Shown here: piece by piece, positions 1 through 11,558 of the stretch
Layout: every line of letters starts with the position of its first letter
Position numbering within the stretch: position 1 is the first letter of the stretch
NCBI GenBank assembly: GCA_039566865.1
Contig: CM076961.1
Location: forward strand, 7,773,501 to 7,837,500
From: Aurelia coerulea
Lineage: Eukaryota; Cnidaria; Scyphozoa; Semaeostomeae; Ulmaridae
Direction: 5' to 3'
Length of the DNA: 64,000 bases
The notes under the pieces: model-generated
Database searches by the model: none
The model's input: the letters and a program-made list of their open reading frames with translations, nothing else
What the model was told of the DNA's origin: nothing
Position numbers and translations under genes: made by a program

Positions 1-735
1 CATAAATTCGGCACAGTTTTATCTCAAACCACATCAGAACTACCATGCAAGCTTTTCTAGGTCAATAAATGGAAACTCTTTGGTAGCCACTAGAATTTGA
101 TATAACAGGGGGGGGGGGCTTAATACAGAGGTGGCTTATTTAAATTTTGGCTCAGAGGGGAGGGGCTTATTAGAGAGGAGGGCTTAATAGAGAGGGGGGC
201 TTAATACAGCTTTTACGGTAAGTATACAGTTAAGTTTTCAGGGTAATAGTTTATAAAGAGTGGAAAGAGCAATGCAAAATGAAAAGAGAAAAGGAAAAAT
301 AGATGCCGTGTAGAGGGTGTGTACTAAGTTTGCAAAATAGAAAGCACAGTAGGGGTATAATTCTAAGCAAAACAACTGTTGTTCGTTCTCGCATCGGCTC
401 CCTCTTGCTTTAAATTTTCAAATAAATACAACAGAGCCCCTTGGAGAGTGGAATACGCCACAAACTGACTGCATTGATTTGTAACGCTAAATAGCTCTTC
501 TTAACAAAGTATCAACATTTGGCCTTGGTGTTCAAAGATACTCCCAAATTATACTTATGTCCCTCTTCACCATTGTTCTTTTGAGACCGATGTATTATGG
601 AATAAAAAAAAATGTATATATATATATATTTCATCCCTTTGTCACCGACGCACTAAATTCAACTGTCCATACACCTGAATGACAAATACGACGGCGGGCC
701 AGCGCGGCGCCGTAGGCGACGCGCGGCAAGCCTAG
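1..735 (+). mobile_element. Helitron copy A, 3' terminal part
   Basis: This is the 3' end of a non-autonomous Helitron whose body lies before the window. It matches about 13,769-14,500 of copy C almost base for base. The end is diagnostic: a GC-rich stem at 702-724 (GCGCG-G-CGCC, loop GTA, GGCG-A-CGCGC, one G/A mismatch), then 11 bases ending in CTAG at 732-735. Five bases (TCTAT) separate it from the TC start of the next copy. No Rep-helicase frame is visible, so it would have to be mobilised in trans. The first 230 bases carry G-run 'GGGGGGCTTAATA' repeats belonging to a separate inserted family. Confidence 0.85.
702..724 (+). other. Helitron 3' hairpin, copy A
   Basis: Two stem blocks, GCGCG with CGCGC and CGCC with GGCG, separated by one G/A mismatch and closed by a GTA loop. 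It lies 7 bases before CTAG, as expected for the Helitron transposition termination hairpin. Confidence 0.85.
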
Positions 736-1004
736 TCTATTCTATATTATTAAAACGTGAAGCGAATTTTGTGTGGCGTAAAACTCGAGCACCGTTGCAC
801 TGATCCTCGCGAAACTTTCCAAATATCTTCGTCTTCCCTCTACGGGGTGCAATAGAGATTTTGTTTTCTCAAATTCGCCCCCAAATCAGGGTAAGGGGCG
901 AATTCGGTGACATCAAAGGATTGGCGGAATCCCTCTCAGTTTTCTGTGTACAAGGGAATGATCTTTAGACATATCACAATTGCCGGACCAATTATGATAG
1001 ATTG

Positions 1005-1604
1005 GAGCCATAGAAATGATTGGAGCTTTATTTTACTCAGACTCTTTTTGAAAGGAGGAGAGGGCAGAGTTATACAGATCGACTTATTTTTCCAGCATAA
1101 ATTTTGTTGGCCCGAGAGGAGAGTATAGGAGAGGTTTGAATGAGAAAGGGAGACCATTCTTAGCCAAGGGGGGAAACTCTTCATATACGCAGATGAGTCT
1201 TCATATACGCCGAGGAATTTTCAGGAAACCCACAAAATATCAGTTTAGCTTCATTACAACTAAAACAAGCAGCTTATTTTATACCTTGACATCTGTAAAC
1301 GAGCCATAGAAATGATTGGAGCTTTATTCTACTCAGACTCTCTTTTTGAAAGGAGGAGAGGGCAGAGTTATACAGATTGACTTATTTTTCCAGCATAAAT
1401 TTTGTTGGCCCGAGAGGAGAGTATAGGAGAGGTTTGAATGAGAAAGGGAACCCATTATTCTTAGCCCAGGGGAGAAACTCTTCATATACGCAGATGGGTC
1501 TTCATATACGCCGAGGAAATTTCAGGAAACCCAAAAATTATCAGTTTAGCTTCATTACAACCCAAAAAAGCAGCTCATTTTATACCTTGACATCTGTAAA
1601 CGAG
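1005..1604. repeat. 296-bp tandem duplication in Helitron copy B
   Basis: The block starting GAGCCATAGAAATGATTGG at 1,005 recurs at 1,301 with about 95% identity. It ends after the 'ACATCTGTAAACGAG' phrase in both units. Copy C carries the block once, at about 8,823, so the duplication is specific to copy B. Confidence 0.9.
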
Positions 1605-1993
1605 CATAAAAGATCTGGAAACAGTGCAAATTGAGACCAGGATTGTCAAATATTTGATGACCAAAAATATCGAAAACATAATTTTAGTTTATTTGGACCC
1701 AAGAATATCACTTTCAGTAATATTCTGACCCAAAAATATCGACTTACATCCCCGTATGTGCATGTGCTGAGTGCCCCCCCCCCCTGGATCCTTAGCAGCA
1801 CGGGACCGGAGATCCAAGGCTCCTATCGTTCCATACGCTGGTTCCACAGCTCCGGATTATACACCTACATCGGATGATACAAAGCAGATAATGCTGTCAA
1901 CGATTTCCTGTTTGTGTGATTTTGGTATTGTCATGAAAAAAAATCATGTCATAAATAAGATCATGAGTGCATCCTTACAAAGGAAGGCTTCAG

Positions 1994-2430
1994 ACCCGGG
2001 GGGGGGACTTCCATTATGGCCTAACAGGGGGGTCCAGTCGGTTTGAAGGTCTTGCGAAATTGCTACCAAATGGCCTTATCTGTCAAACATATACTACCAA
2101 TTGGGGGTATTCCAAGATTCTTGGTCAGTTATAAGATTTCAACTCAGTAGGCTCCTCCGCACGGCAATTTGATCGTTGCAGCAGTAATTATCATTGAATT
2201 CTGAAGTTTTTTTGCTTTGTTCAATCAGTTTTTAATAGAAAATTTTGAAAAACTGCAGAAAATTTTGCTACCAGACGCTACCAAATGGCCCAATTTTTGG
2301 TCCACAAACTACCATTTGGAGGTTTCTATAAAAAGTTACTACCATTTGAGGGTATTTTTCAACATTTTTGCTTTGGCCCTCTAACCCTGACTGGACCCCC
2401 CTGTCAGGCCACAATTGGAGTACCCCCCGG
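1994..2430. mobile_element. G-tract TIR element with 8-bp TSD
   Basis: Inserted DNA bounded by direct repeats GGCTTCAG (1,986-1,993 and 2,431-2,438). The ends are inverted: both begin with C and G runs, then an ACTYCCA...GGCC block and ACAGGGGGGTCCAGTC. The same GGCTTCAG site is uninterrupted in copies C (about 9,801) and D (about 15,345), which serve as empty sites. Internal phrases 'CTACCAAATGG' and 'CTACCATTTG' repeat four times. No coding capacity. The 8-bp duplication fits a hAT-like non-autonomous element, but the superfamily is an inference. Confidence 0.75.
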
Positions 2431-2964
2431 GGCTTCAGAGAAGTAGGGGGGGGTCGAATGAAAGGGATATTCATTCTGAGGGGCATAGAGCTAAAAAGAG
2501 AGTACGAGTACGGGATATAAATGGGCAATGATGAATGAGATGCTAAAGTAGATGTCTTACTCAGAGTTCCTCTTACTTTCGCACATTCTAGAGGAGAGGA
2601 TATAAATATGCTCGCTGCAAAGGAGCCCTTCAGGGGAAGGAGAGTTGAGAAGTCTATTGAACGAGGAATTTGCTGAAAGGGTCAAGGGGTGCGATAACGA
2701 TTGACTGTTTCGTTCGTTCGTTAATCAGTCAGAAGCTATTCTTTTCAATGAAGCTTACGTTTTCTCCGGGGGGAGGGGGCGTCTAGCAAAATATCCCTTT
2801 TTCGCATGTTGGTGTTTTGACAACCTGCTCTAGAAAAATTGCTTTATCTTGATACCCCGTGCTAGAAAAAATTGGTGAAAACGATACCCTGAAAACAAAT
2901 GTAATAAGTAACCGTCCCCCTGGGGTATTGCTAGCAGTTTCTTATTCAATGTCATATTTGCAGG

Positions 2965-3766
2965 CAGGGGCGAAGCTAAAGAAAATTGTTGGGGGGGGTG
3001 CAGACACCCCAATTTGCCGACAAAAAATCGAAAATACCATTATATATCATCGAAGTTTGAAACGTATAAGCAATGGATGATTAAATTGAAAATGTAGATA
3101 CTTCACATAGTCTTTCAGGGGCATACGCAGCACTTGATGATTGGGGGGGGGGGTTTATGGGGCGTGGGCTAGAAATTTTTTGTGACCACGCCCTTCAGAC
3201 GCTCGGAGAATGAGGGAAACGCCCATTTTAGTTTTATTTTGCATCGTAAAAATGGCTGCAATTAACACAAAACGGGCAGGATGTTTTATTGAATTTGCAT
3301 TGAGACTTTATACCCATGTTAGCAAGTTAATCTAGGAAAGTAAACGAACATGTCAGAGTACAGCTAGCTCTTCAAATTATTTTGATGAAATTGCATGAAG
3401 GAGGAGTAGCAAATAGGGAACCCTATAGCCAATGACACGCACAGGTTAAGATAAATGGGATCTTGAAATAAGTAGGTCTGGGGGCAAAGTCACCAGGAAA
3501 CTTTTGAGAATATGCATTCTACTTTGGCTTAGAATGCCTCTCCCAAGACCCAAGATCGTTCAGTCATTCAGTTCAAAGAAATAGGTCACTGAGTTTCACA
3601 CCAACCTTTTGAAAGATTTGGAAACTGTTTTCGCCGACAGACACTCAGTAGTACCAGTACCAAGGAAACGTTTTTGATTTGCCGACAGATATTATCAATT
3701 TGCCGACAAACTGAATGCTGGGGGGGTGCGGCACCCCCTGCACCCCCCCCTTTGGCTACGCCCCTG
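2965..3766. mobile_element. hAT-like non-autonomous element, 8-bp TSD
   Basis: Terminal inverted repeats CAGGGGCGAAGCTAAAG (left) and CAGGGGCGTAGCCAAAG (right, complement). They are flanked by TTTGCAGG at 2,957-2,964 and 3,767-3,774. The paralogous unit at 4,608-4,615 has a single TTTGCAGG with no insert, so the empty site is in the same window. An 8-bp duplication and CAGGG ends are typical of hAT MITEs. Just inside each end lies a G-run/CACCCC hairpin, and 'AATTTGCCGACA' occurs near both ends. No coding sequence is supported. Confidence 0.9.
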
Positions 3767-4162
3767 TTTGCAGGTAACGACGGGGGCCTAGGTCCTCACT
3801 TACACGGTTGATATATGTTGTTAATTTGGGTACAACAGAGGAGTATTAGTATGTAAATTTCAGAAGAGCAAAGATGAAAGAAGGTAAACGATGGAAAGTA
3901 AGGGAGTGGTTATTTTAATCCTGGGTACCAGCGCGGAAGATACTTTAACAGAATTAGACAACATTTTATTTTTATACCCCATCTTGAATTTGGAAAAAAG
4001 TCTTATACCCCACCACCTTTCAGCGAAATGGTTTTGTACCCCATCCAGAAGTCTTCGAGGACGTGATGTATAAAATTTAAACACATGCATGCCTATTTAT
4101 GCCAGGCAATTTGTATACAGGTCCAGTGATTCATCATTTCCAGTTGTCTTTCAATTTTACTT

Positions 4163-4418
4163 TTAACCCTAATCCTAACGGGCTTTTTTGATCTAACATA
4201 GCCGGGGGGGGGGGGGGGGTGCTTTCCACTCCCCTATATAAATAGCCGTAGACTAATGGGAAATCATTGAAACTTGGCAAGGGCGTAGTCCTAATTATTC
4301 TTAGCCGATTAGTAGTTTTGGGCGTGACCACCTCATTAGGTGACGTCACTATGACGTCATAATGCTGGAAAATGTCAAAATATATGGTTTTCCGGCTTAT
4401 TTGTTCTAAAACCGGAAT
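4163..4418. mobile_element. TTAA element, left-end fragment
   Basis: First 255 bases of the same TTAA element that is complete at 5,004-5,866. It starts TTAACCCTAATCCTAACGGG, runs through the G-run, and breaks at 'AAAACCGGAAT' at the tandem-duplication junction. It retains the paired TGACGTCA sites. Confidence 0.85.
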
Positions 4419-5003
4419 GGGGGGGGGGGGGGTCTAGCAAAATATCCCTTTTTGGCATGTTGGTGTTTTGACAACCTGCTCTAGAAAAATTGCTTTATCT
4501 TGATACCCCGTGCTAGAAAAAATTGGTGAAAACGATACCCTGAAAACAAATGTAATAAGTAACCGTCCCCCTGGGGTATTGCTAGCAGTTTCTTATTCAA
4601 TGTCATATTTGCAGGTAACGACGGGGGCCTAGGTCCTCACTTACACGGTTGATATATGTTGTTAATTTGGGTACAACGGAGGAGTATTAGTATGTAAATT
4701 TCAGAAGAGCAAAGATGAAAGAAGGTAAACGATGGAAAGTAAGGGAGTGGTTATTTTAATCCTGGGTACCAGCGCGGAAGATACTTTAACAGAATTAGAC
4801 AACATTTTATTTTTATACCCCATCTTGAATTTGGAAAAAAGTCTTATACCCCACCACCTTTCAGCGAAATGGTTTTGTACCCCATCCAGAAGTCTTCGAG
4901 GGCGTGATGTATAAAATTTATACACATGCATGCCAATTTATTCCAGGCAATTTGTATACAGGTCCAGTGATTCATCTTTTCCAGTTGTCTTTCTATTTTA
5001 CTT

Positions 5004-5866
5004 TTAACCCTAATCCTACCGGGCTTTTTTTGATCTAACATAGCCAGGGGGGTGCTTTCCACCCCCCTCTATAAATAGCCGTAGACTAATGGGAAATCAT
5101 TGAAACTTGGCAAGGGCGTAGTCCTAATTATTCTTAGCCGATTAGTAGTTTTGGGCGTGACCACCTCATTAGGTGACGTCACTATGACGTCATAATGCTG
5201 GAAAATGTCAAAATATATGGTTTTCCGGCTTATTTGTTCTAAAACCGGAATAAAGGTAATCTGAATGACTTTTTCCATTCTTTTATGGCGTATTATTCAT
5301 TTCCAATTCAAATATGATGCATATGGGTGTTTTTAGACCGTTATTTTGGAAGAAAATGACAAAAATTGATGACGTCATAACTAAAAACTGTGTTTTTCTG
5401 CCAAAAATTGATAATAATTGGCTCAAAATGCTTTTAAAGTGTTGTATAACGCAATTCTATTCATTTTTAACAAAATTTGTTGGAAAAAACTTCAAAATTT
5501 GCCAAAATGACCCAAAATGGCGGCCCGAGTGACGTCATCATTTAAGAATGCTGCCGTCAGCAAATTCAATTGTCATTGACAACAATAGAAAGCTAATTGT
5601 TTGCTGATTCTTTTAAAGTACAATAGTCAACATTTGGAACTAATTCTGGGAGTAGAAACATCAAAATCATTAATTTTTCCAATACCTTGCTCCAAATATG
5701 GTAGTGTCACCTGTCACGTGACACCTATTGCTCAAAAATTTAATTGTCAAAATGTAGCTAATAGATAATTAGTAATTATCAGAGAATTTGAGGGTCATAG
5801 CTTTTGTCGTTAAAGAATGCTCTGCAAAAAACTGACAGGCCCCCCCCTGGTAGGATTAGGGTTTAA
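5004..5866. mobile_element. TTAA element (piggyBac-like MITE), family 1
   Basis: TTAA-flanked, 863 bp. The left end is TTAACCCTAATCCTACCGGG and the right end is CCTGGTAGGATTAGGGTTTAA (one extra T). TTAA duplications and CCC ends are the signature of piggyBac-type elements. A G-run/TTTCCACCCCCC hairpin sits inside the left end and a C-run inside the right. Internal palindromes include TGACGTCA (near 5,173 and 5,184), others near 5,370 and 5,530, and CACGTG near 5,717. No transposase frame is visible. Relatives lie at 36,622, 41,067, 51,238 and 56,161. Confidence 0.85.
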
Positions 5867-6316
5867 TGTTAACTGATGACTTCACATAAATAGTTTTCAA
5901 GCAAAATAGTTTTGCACCTCATACCAATTTCCCTTGATATTTGGATGCCCCCACACAGTAATGGGAAAGATTCTCATACCCCTGTCAAAAATCTTCCGCC
6001 TTGGTAACCCAGGATCAAAAATGACTGCTCCCTAACCGAACAAGAGCAATGACTGCATCCGTGGGAAATTTGGAAAATTAGGCAGCGCAACTTAACAGGA
6101 TAGATTGAAAAAATTTTGAGGGACTTTAAATTGCATGAACATTTAGCAAAGAAAGGATACATAAGCAGCGAAAAGGAAGCAATGGGGAGAAATAGAGGAA
6201 CAACAACGAACAGGTTCATCTTGCCTTTGGAATTATAAAGAACGTTGGCAAGCATCGACGGAAATGAACACCGATTAAACCGTGCCTATATGTGATAAGA
6301 CTTCGTATTTCAAAAA

Positions 6317-6680
6317 ATGAGTAGCTATGCAGAAGGAAGGACAACAAGAATAGAGACGGCTGCCAGAAACAAACCGGATGAAGTTTTAAGATACAGGGTG
6401 CATATATCAAATGCAGGTAAATCAACTAACAGTGCAAAAAGGTCTCGGAGTAGACAGGCGAGACGGAGTGGAATTGAATTTGGTGCAAGGCTGGTGCAAA
6501 GAGCTGACCAGAGCTGATAAAACAGGATTCTACTGGGTTTTGAAAAAGGAGAAATTACACCAGAGACAAATCTGTTTGAACATGAGACATGTAAGAGAGA
6601 CTGCAATGGATCTCAGCATACGCCACTTAGATGGAAGTGTACTTTCTCTGCTTTTGAATTTCCCCATTTTCAACTATTGA
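6317..6680 (+). other. Short unassigned open segment
   Basis: Two overlapping short open stretches, one opening with ATG at 6,317 and one ending at 6,680. Composition is plausible for coding, but I recognise no domain and there is no clear splice pair. It lies upstream of a LINE 3' fragment, so it may be a degraded part of that LINE. No function is assigned. Confidence 0.2.
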
Positions 6681-6839
6681 TTTGCAAGCAGGTTGAAGTA
6701 AATTCTTATTAGAAATTCTAACAAGCTCTTGGAAAGAAAATAATGAACATTATATAATGTCATATGCTACCATTTAGAGAGCTGTAATTTTCTCAAAGAA
6801 ACGGCTCCGGTATACAGTGCTGATATATTCCTTCCAGTC

Positions 6840-7250
6840 AACCAAGGCCTAACAACGTGAAGGTCCAAGTTCAAGTTAGAATTTCCATTCCGCAAGATTA
6901 AACTATGGACTGGAAACAAATGCCTATCTTATCTGAGGCCAAAACATGGAATAGTCTTCCATCTGAGTTGAAATCAACAAACAGTATCAATGCATTCAAA
7001 CATAAGACCAAAGAGAAATTTTTCTAATATATACAGAAAGAGTAAAATGACATATATGTCTTCTACTAAGGACCATATTGAAACACACATGCAGCTCTGT
7101 ATTTCCTTTTCTCCTACGTATTTCCGTTATACAGCATCCTCTAAGGGGACCATTATGGAAATAAGGTCAGCTTCGCCTTTTAATGCTATCCTTGCCACTG
7201 TAAATAGCAGTGTTTATCTTTACGTTTTGAACATTTAATTTTGCATTGTA
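6840..7250 (+). pseudogene. LINE 3' end scrap (CR1/L2-like)
   Basis: Around 6,937-7,026 the frame reads a typical LINE reverse-transcriptase tail: KTWNSLPSELK then FKHKTKEKFF and stop. This is the conserved W-N-x-L-P motif seen at the C-terminus of CR1/L2/Jockey-type proteins. The following 200 bases include a 'GGGGACCATTATGGAAATAAG'-type 3' UTR phrase common in CR1-like elements. The upstream RT is missing or too degraded to read. Confidence 0.65.
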
Positions 7251-7259
7251 TCTATTTTT

Positions 7260-8420
7260 GTTATAAAACATCTAAATATTCATTGTGGCAAATTGATACA
7301 TAAAATACCAAAAAACCATTGTTATGAACTCTTATCGAGAGGTTGAGTATAGGCCCTGGCATCGGTTGTTTTGAAAAGTCAATATGGGATCAATTCTAAG
7401 CGTCAGTGGAAGACTTTCCCGGCAAACTGAAAACAGAGACGTATGAACCGGGGGCACTAGGGGCACGTGCCCCCCAAGAATTTGTAATAAACAGAGACGT
7501 TCCCTTTTTATTTTTAGGAAGTGCCCATTTAGCTTAATGAAAAATGCCCTTGAAGTGTTGTGCCCCCCCCCCAAATTTGAGATGCTTCCTACGTACCTGA
7601 ATGAAAATAAGATTTGTAGCTGCAACATGACCCAATTAAACATTAACCATGGCCGAGACGGCAACTATGATAACAATTGAACATTTGATACAAACGCGTC
7701 TCCCTATCCCTGGTGACCAAAGAAGAACAAAGCAAAAGAGGGGGAACTAAATCAACGAGAGTAGCGAAGGCACGAGAGCGCAATGTGGGCATCTAAATCA
7801 TTTAGATAGAGTATAGTTAAAACTAAGAGAAAAAGAAAACAAGCAGAGAGCGCACGGAAGGCAGTAAGAGCAAAGCAGGCAAACGAGAGATAGTGAAGGA
7901 GTGAGAAAAAATACGATAATGAGAGCAAGGAGAGAAGATGTTGGCCAACGCGTCAACTGGATAGATCGAGGAGATCTTAAGGGTCTGCAGAATTATTGAA
8001 AGTATTCAGCATGGAGAAGATATGAACAGTTAACAGAGGGATAGAGAGTACCAAATAGACCCCATCCTAAGGTATATTCAGGATATTTGTGCTTAGGCTG
8101 GGGTACCAAGCATTAACCCAACATGATAATTCCTAGCATGATAATAGATGCTGAAAAATATTTTCTCTGACCCAACACTACTAAAATGTATGAAGTCAGC
8201 ATCTTAAATCCGTGGACAAGTGCCCCAACTGATTAGATTGCTCATAATTTATTTGGAAATTTCAATATGTTGATTTTAGTAATGTTGCTTGATCTTACTT
8301 TGGATGGTAAAAAATATTTTACCCGTTGTTTTACTGTCTCCCATATTTGAGACCCAAAAAGGTAATCTAGACTTTGAGGAACCAACAGAACAGAACCCCC
8401 CCCCCCCCAACTTGAGAAAA
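7260..8420. other. Non-coding interval of Helitron copy B
   Basis: I see no gene here. About 7,443-7,575 is a short inverted structure (GGGGGCAC... and ...GTGCCCCCCCC) holding the palindrome GGGCACGTGCCC, probably a decayed MITE. About 7,700-7,940 is strongly purine-biased on the plus strand. About 8,035-8,410 shares short phrases ('ATTTGAGACCCAAAAA', a G/C run) with the element at 28,497-28,796 and is probably a decayed relative. Confidence 0.5.
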
Positions 8421-8524
8421 TAGATAGAGTATATATGTATATATATATACATCTCTCCCTTTGTAACTGGCGCACGTAAACTTAACTTTCCATACACTTG
8501 AATGCCAATTACGACGGCGGGCCA

Positions 8525-8547
8525 GCGCGGCGCCGCAGGCGACGCGC
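8525..8547 (+). other. Helitron 3' hairpin, copy B
   Basis: Same stem as copies A and C, with loop GCA instead of GTA. It is followed by GGCAAGG and then CTAG at 8,555-8,558. Three bases (TCT) separate it from the next TC start. Confidence 0.85.
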
Positions 8548-8640
8548 GGCAAGGCTAGTCTTCTATATTATTAAAACGTGAAGCGAATTTTGTGTGGCGT
8601 AAAACTCGAGCATCGTTGCGCTGATCCTCGCGAAACTTTC

Positions 8641-9396
8641 CAAATGTCTTCGTCTTCCCTCTACGGGCTGCAATAGAGATTTTGTTTTCTCAAATTCGCC
8701 CCCAAATCAGGGTAAGGGGCGAATTCGGTGACATCAGAGGATTGGCGGAATCCCTTTCAGTTTTCTGTGTACAAGGGAATGACCTTTAGACATATCATAA
8801 TTGCCGGATCAACGATAGATTGGAGCCATAGAAATGATCGGAGCTTTATTTTACTCAGACTCTCTTTTTGAAAGGAGGAGAGGGCAGAGTTATACAGATC
8901 GACTTATTTTTCCAGCATAAATTTTGTTGGCCCGAGAGGAGAGTAAAGGAGAGGTTAGAATGAGAAAGGGAGACCATTCTTAGCCCAGGGGGAAACTCTT
9001 CATATACGCAGATGGGTCCAAATATCTTCGTCTTCCCTCTACGGGGTGCAATAGAGATTTTGTTTTCTCAAATTCGCCCCCAAATCAGGGTAAGGGGTGA
9101 ATTCGGTGACATCAAAGGATCGGCGGAATCCCTTTCAGTTTTCTGTGTACAAGGGAATGATCTTTAGACATATCACAATTGGCGGACCATTGGAGCTGTG
9201 TCGTACTCCCACTTTTTCTGTTGAAAGGGCAAGGGTAAAATTTCATAGAGCGGCTTCTTTTTCCAGCTAAGATATCGTTGGCTCGAGAGGAGAGAACAGG
9301 GGAATTTTAATGGGGGCTTCCAATGAGAAAGGGAGATCATGCTGAGGTGCAAGGGACTGACATTCGAAGGTTCCTGTTGTTCCACTGCTCCGGATT
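8641..9396. repeat. 378-bp tandem duplication in Helitron copy C
   Basis: The phrase beginning CAAATGTCTTCGTCTTCCC at 8,641 restarts at 9,019 as CAAATATCTTCG. Both lead into the 'GAATTCGGTGACATCA' segment. The two units diverge after about 180 bases, where unit 1 matches copy B and unit 2 matches copy D. This suggests unequal exchange between Helitron copies. Confidence 0.8.
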
Positions 9397-11558
9397 ATAC
9401 ACTTTAAATAACGAAGCAGCAGTCATATCCTGTTGTTTGTGTGATTACAGTCGTGAGTCTGTCGTTCATTCAACCATAACAATTGAGCATTGTTAAATTT
9501 TGAAGCAATTAGAACAAGCTGATTGAATTTGAGTGTAGTCATTATTGTTTTAAGTATCCTTTCGAATGACGCATTGCAGAGAGCATTTGTTCTGTCCCAA
9601 GACAACATCAGGCCTTTCACAGTTGGCATCTGAGAAGACTTATAACATCATCCCGTCTAAATGGACGCTACGCTTCGCTTCGCGCAGTTAAAAACATCGA
9701 ACGAATTCAAGGAATCACGCCATAAGTCTAGGCCAAGGCCCTTGAAGGCCCACAAAGAAATCCAACAGAAAATATCATGGATTTCTTCTTTACCAAGGAA
9801 GGCTTCAGGGGGCGGCGGAGGGGGGGGGGGCAGCTCAAATGGGATCGCAAATTTCTTCGCAGAGGCATAGAGCTAAAAGAAACGATCTTCCAACATTTCA
9901 TTTGTTTTCAAATTGGTTCCGTTCTCCAGAGATACCGCAGGCGGAGGCAGTAGAGGGGACATAAGGGCAATGAGGGTCATGTCTTACTCAGAGTTTCTCA
10001 TTTAATTTCGCCCATCGTAGAGGAGGGGAACAGATATGCTCGCTACCACGGAGCGTTTCGATGGGGGTCTCCAATGAAAGGGAATTTTATTCTAAACAGT
10101 TTGTGAATCGAACAAGGAATGGGCTTTTATGGTTGAGGGATGCGATAACGACTGACTGTTTCTTTCATTCGTTGATTAATCAAAAACTAGAGGGGTATCG
10201 CCCTTTTGGAATGCTTTCATAAGGGAAATAGTTTTTACAATATGAAGGAAAATTTTTGAATACTATGAGTATGATCCTCTACTCTTCCTCTCTTTTTCCT
10301 TTAATCTTGGGACAAATTTTGATTTCGTCTCCCTATAATATCACTGTTAATGCAGAGGGGTCTGAGCGGCCTACATTTAAAATCCCACTTTTTTGGAATG
10401 AGGAAGGTTGGTAAAGGAGCCATTGCGATGAATTGGAATGCTTTCAAGATGCCTGACGAAAACGAGGTTCGACCATGCGACATATCTTGAGCTCATGCAG
10501 CACACAGTTGCACCATTATGGTGGCTTAGGCCCAAGAGAATGCTCTGATACTCAGGGCACCCGGTGGCAAGATCACTTACGTGACGTCAAGAATTCCTGT
10601 TGATTCGTCATCTCAAAGGTTGAAAAATCGATGAGCCATCACATTTTAATCAGTGGTGCAACACTTGGGGACCTGCTTAAAATGATTGATAGGTAGGAAA
10701 GCCATTTATTATTCCTTGCAATAGCACTCATACTTCTCCCCGGTAGCTCTGGTTGGCGTTGCTTTCTTCTCTGAGTTTTGAGTTTCATATTTGCTTTCAC
10801 AGGCCGCAGAGGAGGGAAACGGATATTTCCACTATGAAATTTATTAATGCAGAACAATTTCTTCAAGAATTCAGGAGATGCAGTATTGAAACTTTTTTAG
10901 TTTAGTTAATGAAAAGTTGTACATAAGAAACTTCTGTGATTGTTATAATTCAAAAACTTCGTTTAGAAAGTCGGAGACGGTAAATTTAAGAACAAGAGTA
11001 GGTATGGGATCAATTTTAAGAACAAGTCCAGTCAAATTGAAAGTGAGAATCTTAGCTACAACAAAATCCAATCAAGCTTTACCATAGCTAACAGGGCAAC
11101 TATTACAACACTGAGACACTTATTGGAATCACCGTGCAACATGCTATTAATGAAAGAGCCAAAATTGCAATGCTGTTTTTACATTTGGGATTTTAAAGCT
11201 TAAGTTTTCTGGTAACAAGTGCATCAAGAAAGATGGAAGTGATGTTTGATAAATCAAAGTGCCAGTAAAGAAGAGAGAAAGACCTCTTCTACGGCTTCAG
11301 AATCGGGTCAAGAGTTTTCAAAGTGACGTAGGCCCTGCTTACGTGGCCCATCCCTCCAGAAGAGAAGAGGATCCACATTTTCCAAGAGCATAGCCCAGGC
11401 CTAAATCCGTCAGATAAACACATGAAAGATCATTTCCCTTCATAAACATTGCAGAAACAAAGGTCTAGAGAGCAGGTTCCATTCAGGTAGAAATCAAGAT
11501 AAATTTGAAACTTAGAAATGAATCAAATGTTAAATGATGGATGTAAAAAGTTTTCCTA

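Larger units (their letters stand above)
2776..5262. repeat. Large tandem duplication, two units
   Basis: Unit 1 spans about 2,776-4,418 and unit 2 starts at about 4,430. The text from 'TCTAGCAAAATATCCC' through 'AAAACCGGAAT' is nearly identical in both, except that unit 1 alone carries the 802-bp insertion at 2,965-3,766. The breakpoint lies inside a TTAA element: unit 1 keeps only its first 255 bases, while unit 2 has the whole element. The junction is a G-run next to CCGG, suggesting microhomology. The duplication therefore postdates the TTAA element and predates the hAT-like insertion. Confidence 0.85.
741..8558 (+). mobile_element. Helitron copy B, chimeric and heavily inserted
   Basis: Copy B starts with TCTATATTATTAAAACG and ends with the same GC hairpin (8,525-8,547) and CTAG (8,555-8,558). 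Its 5' 2 kb is related to copies C and D (for example the GAATTCGGTGACATCA stretch near 900 and the GATAACGA...CTGACTG stretch near 2,690). Its 3' half, apart from the last 170 bases, does not align with them. It therefore looks like a chimera of shared ends around a different middle. Inside are a 296-bp tandem duplication, an 8-bp-TSD G-tract element, a larger tandem duplication with a hAT-like insertion, TTAA elements and a LINE 3' scrap. No Rep-helicase coding is visible. Confidence 0.8.

Noticed and set aside
702..735. GC hairpin as a transcription terminator
   Set aside because: It is followed by CTAG and a new TC start, recurs at three junctions, and has no T-run; it is the Helitron end signal.
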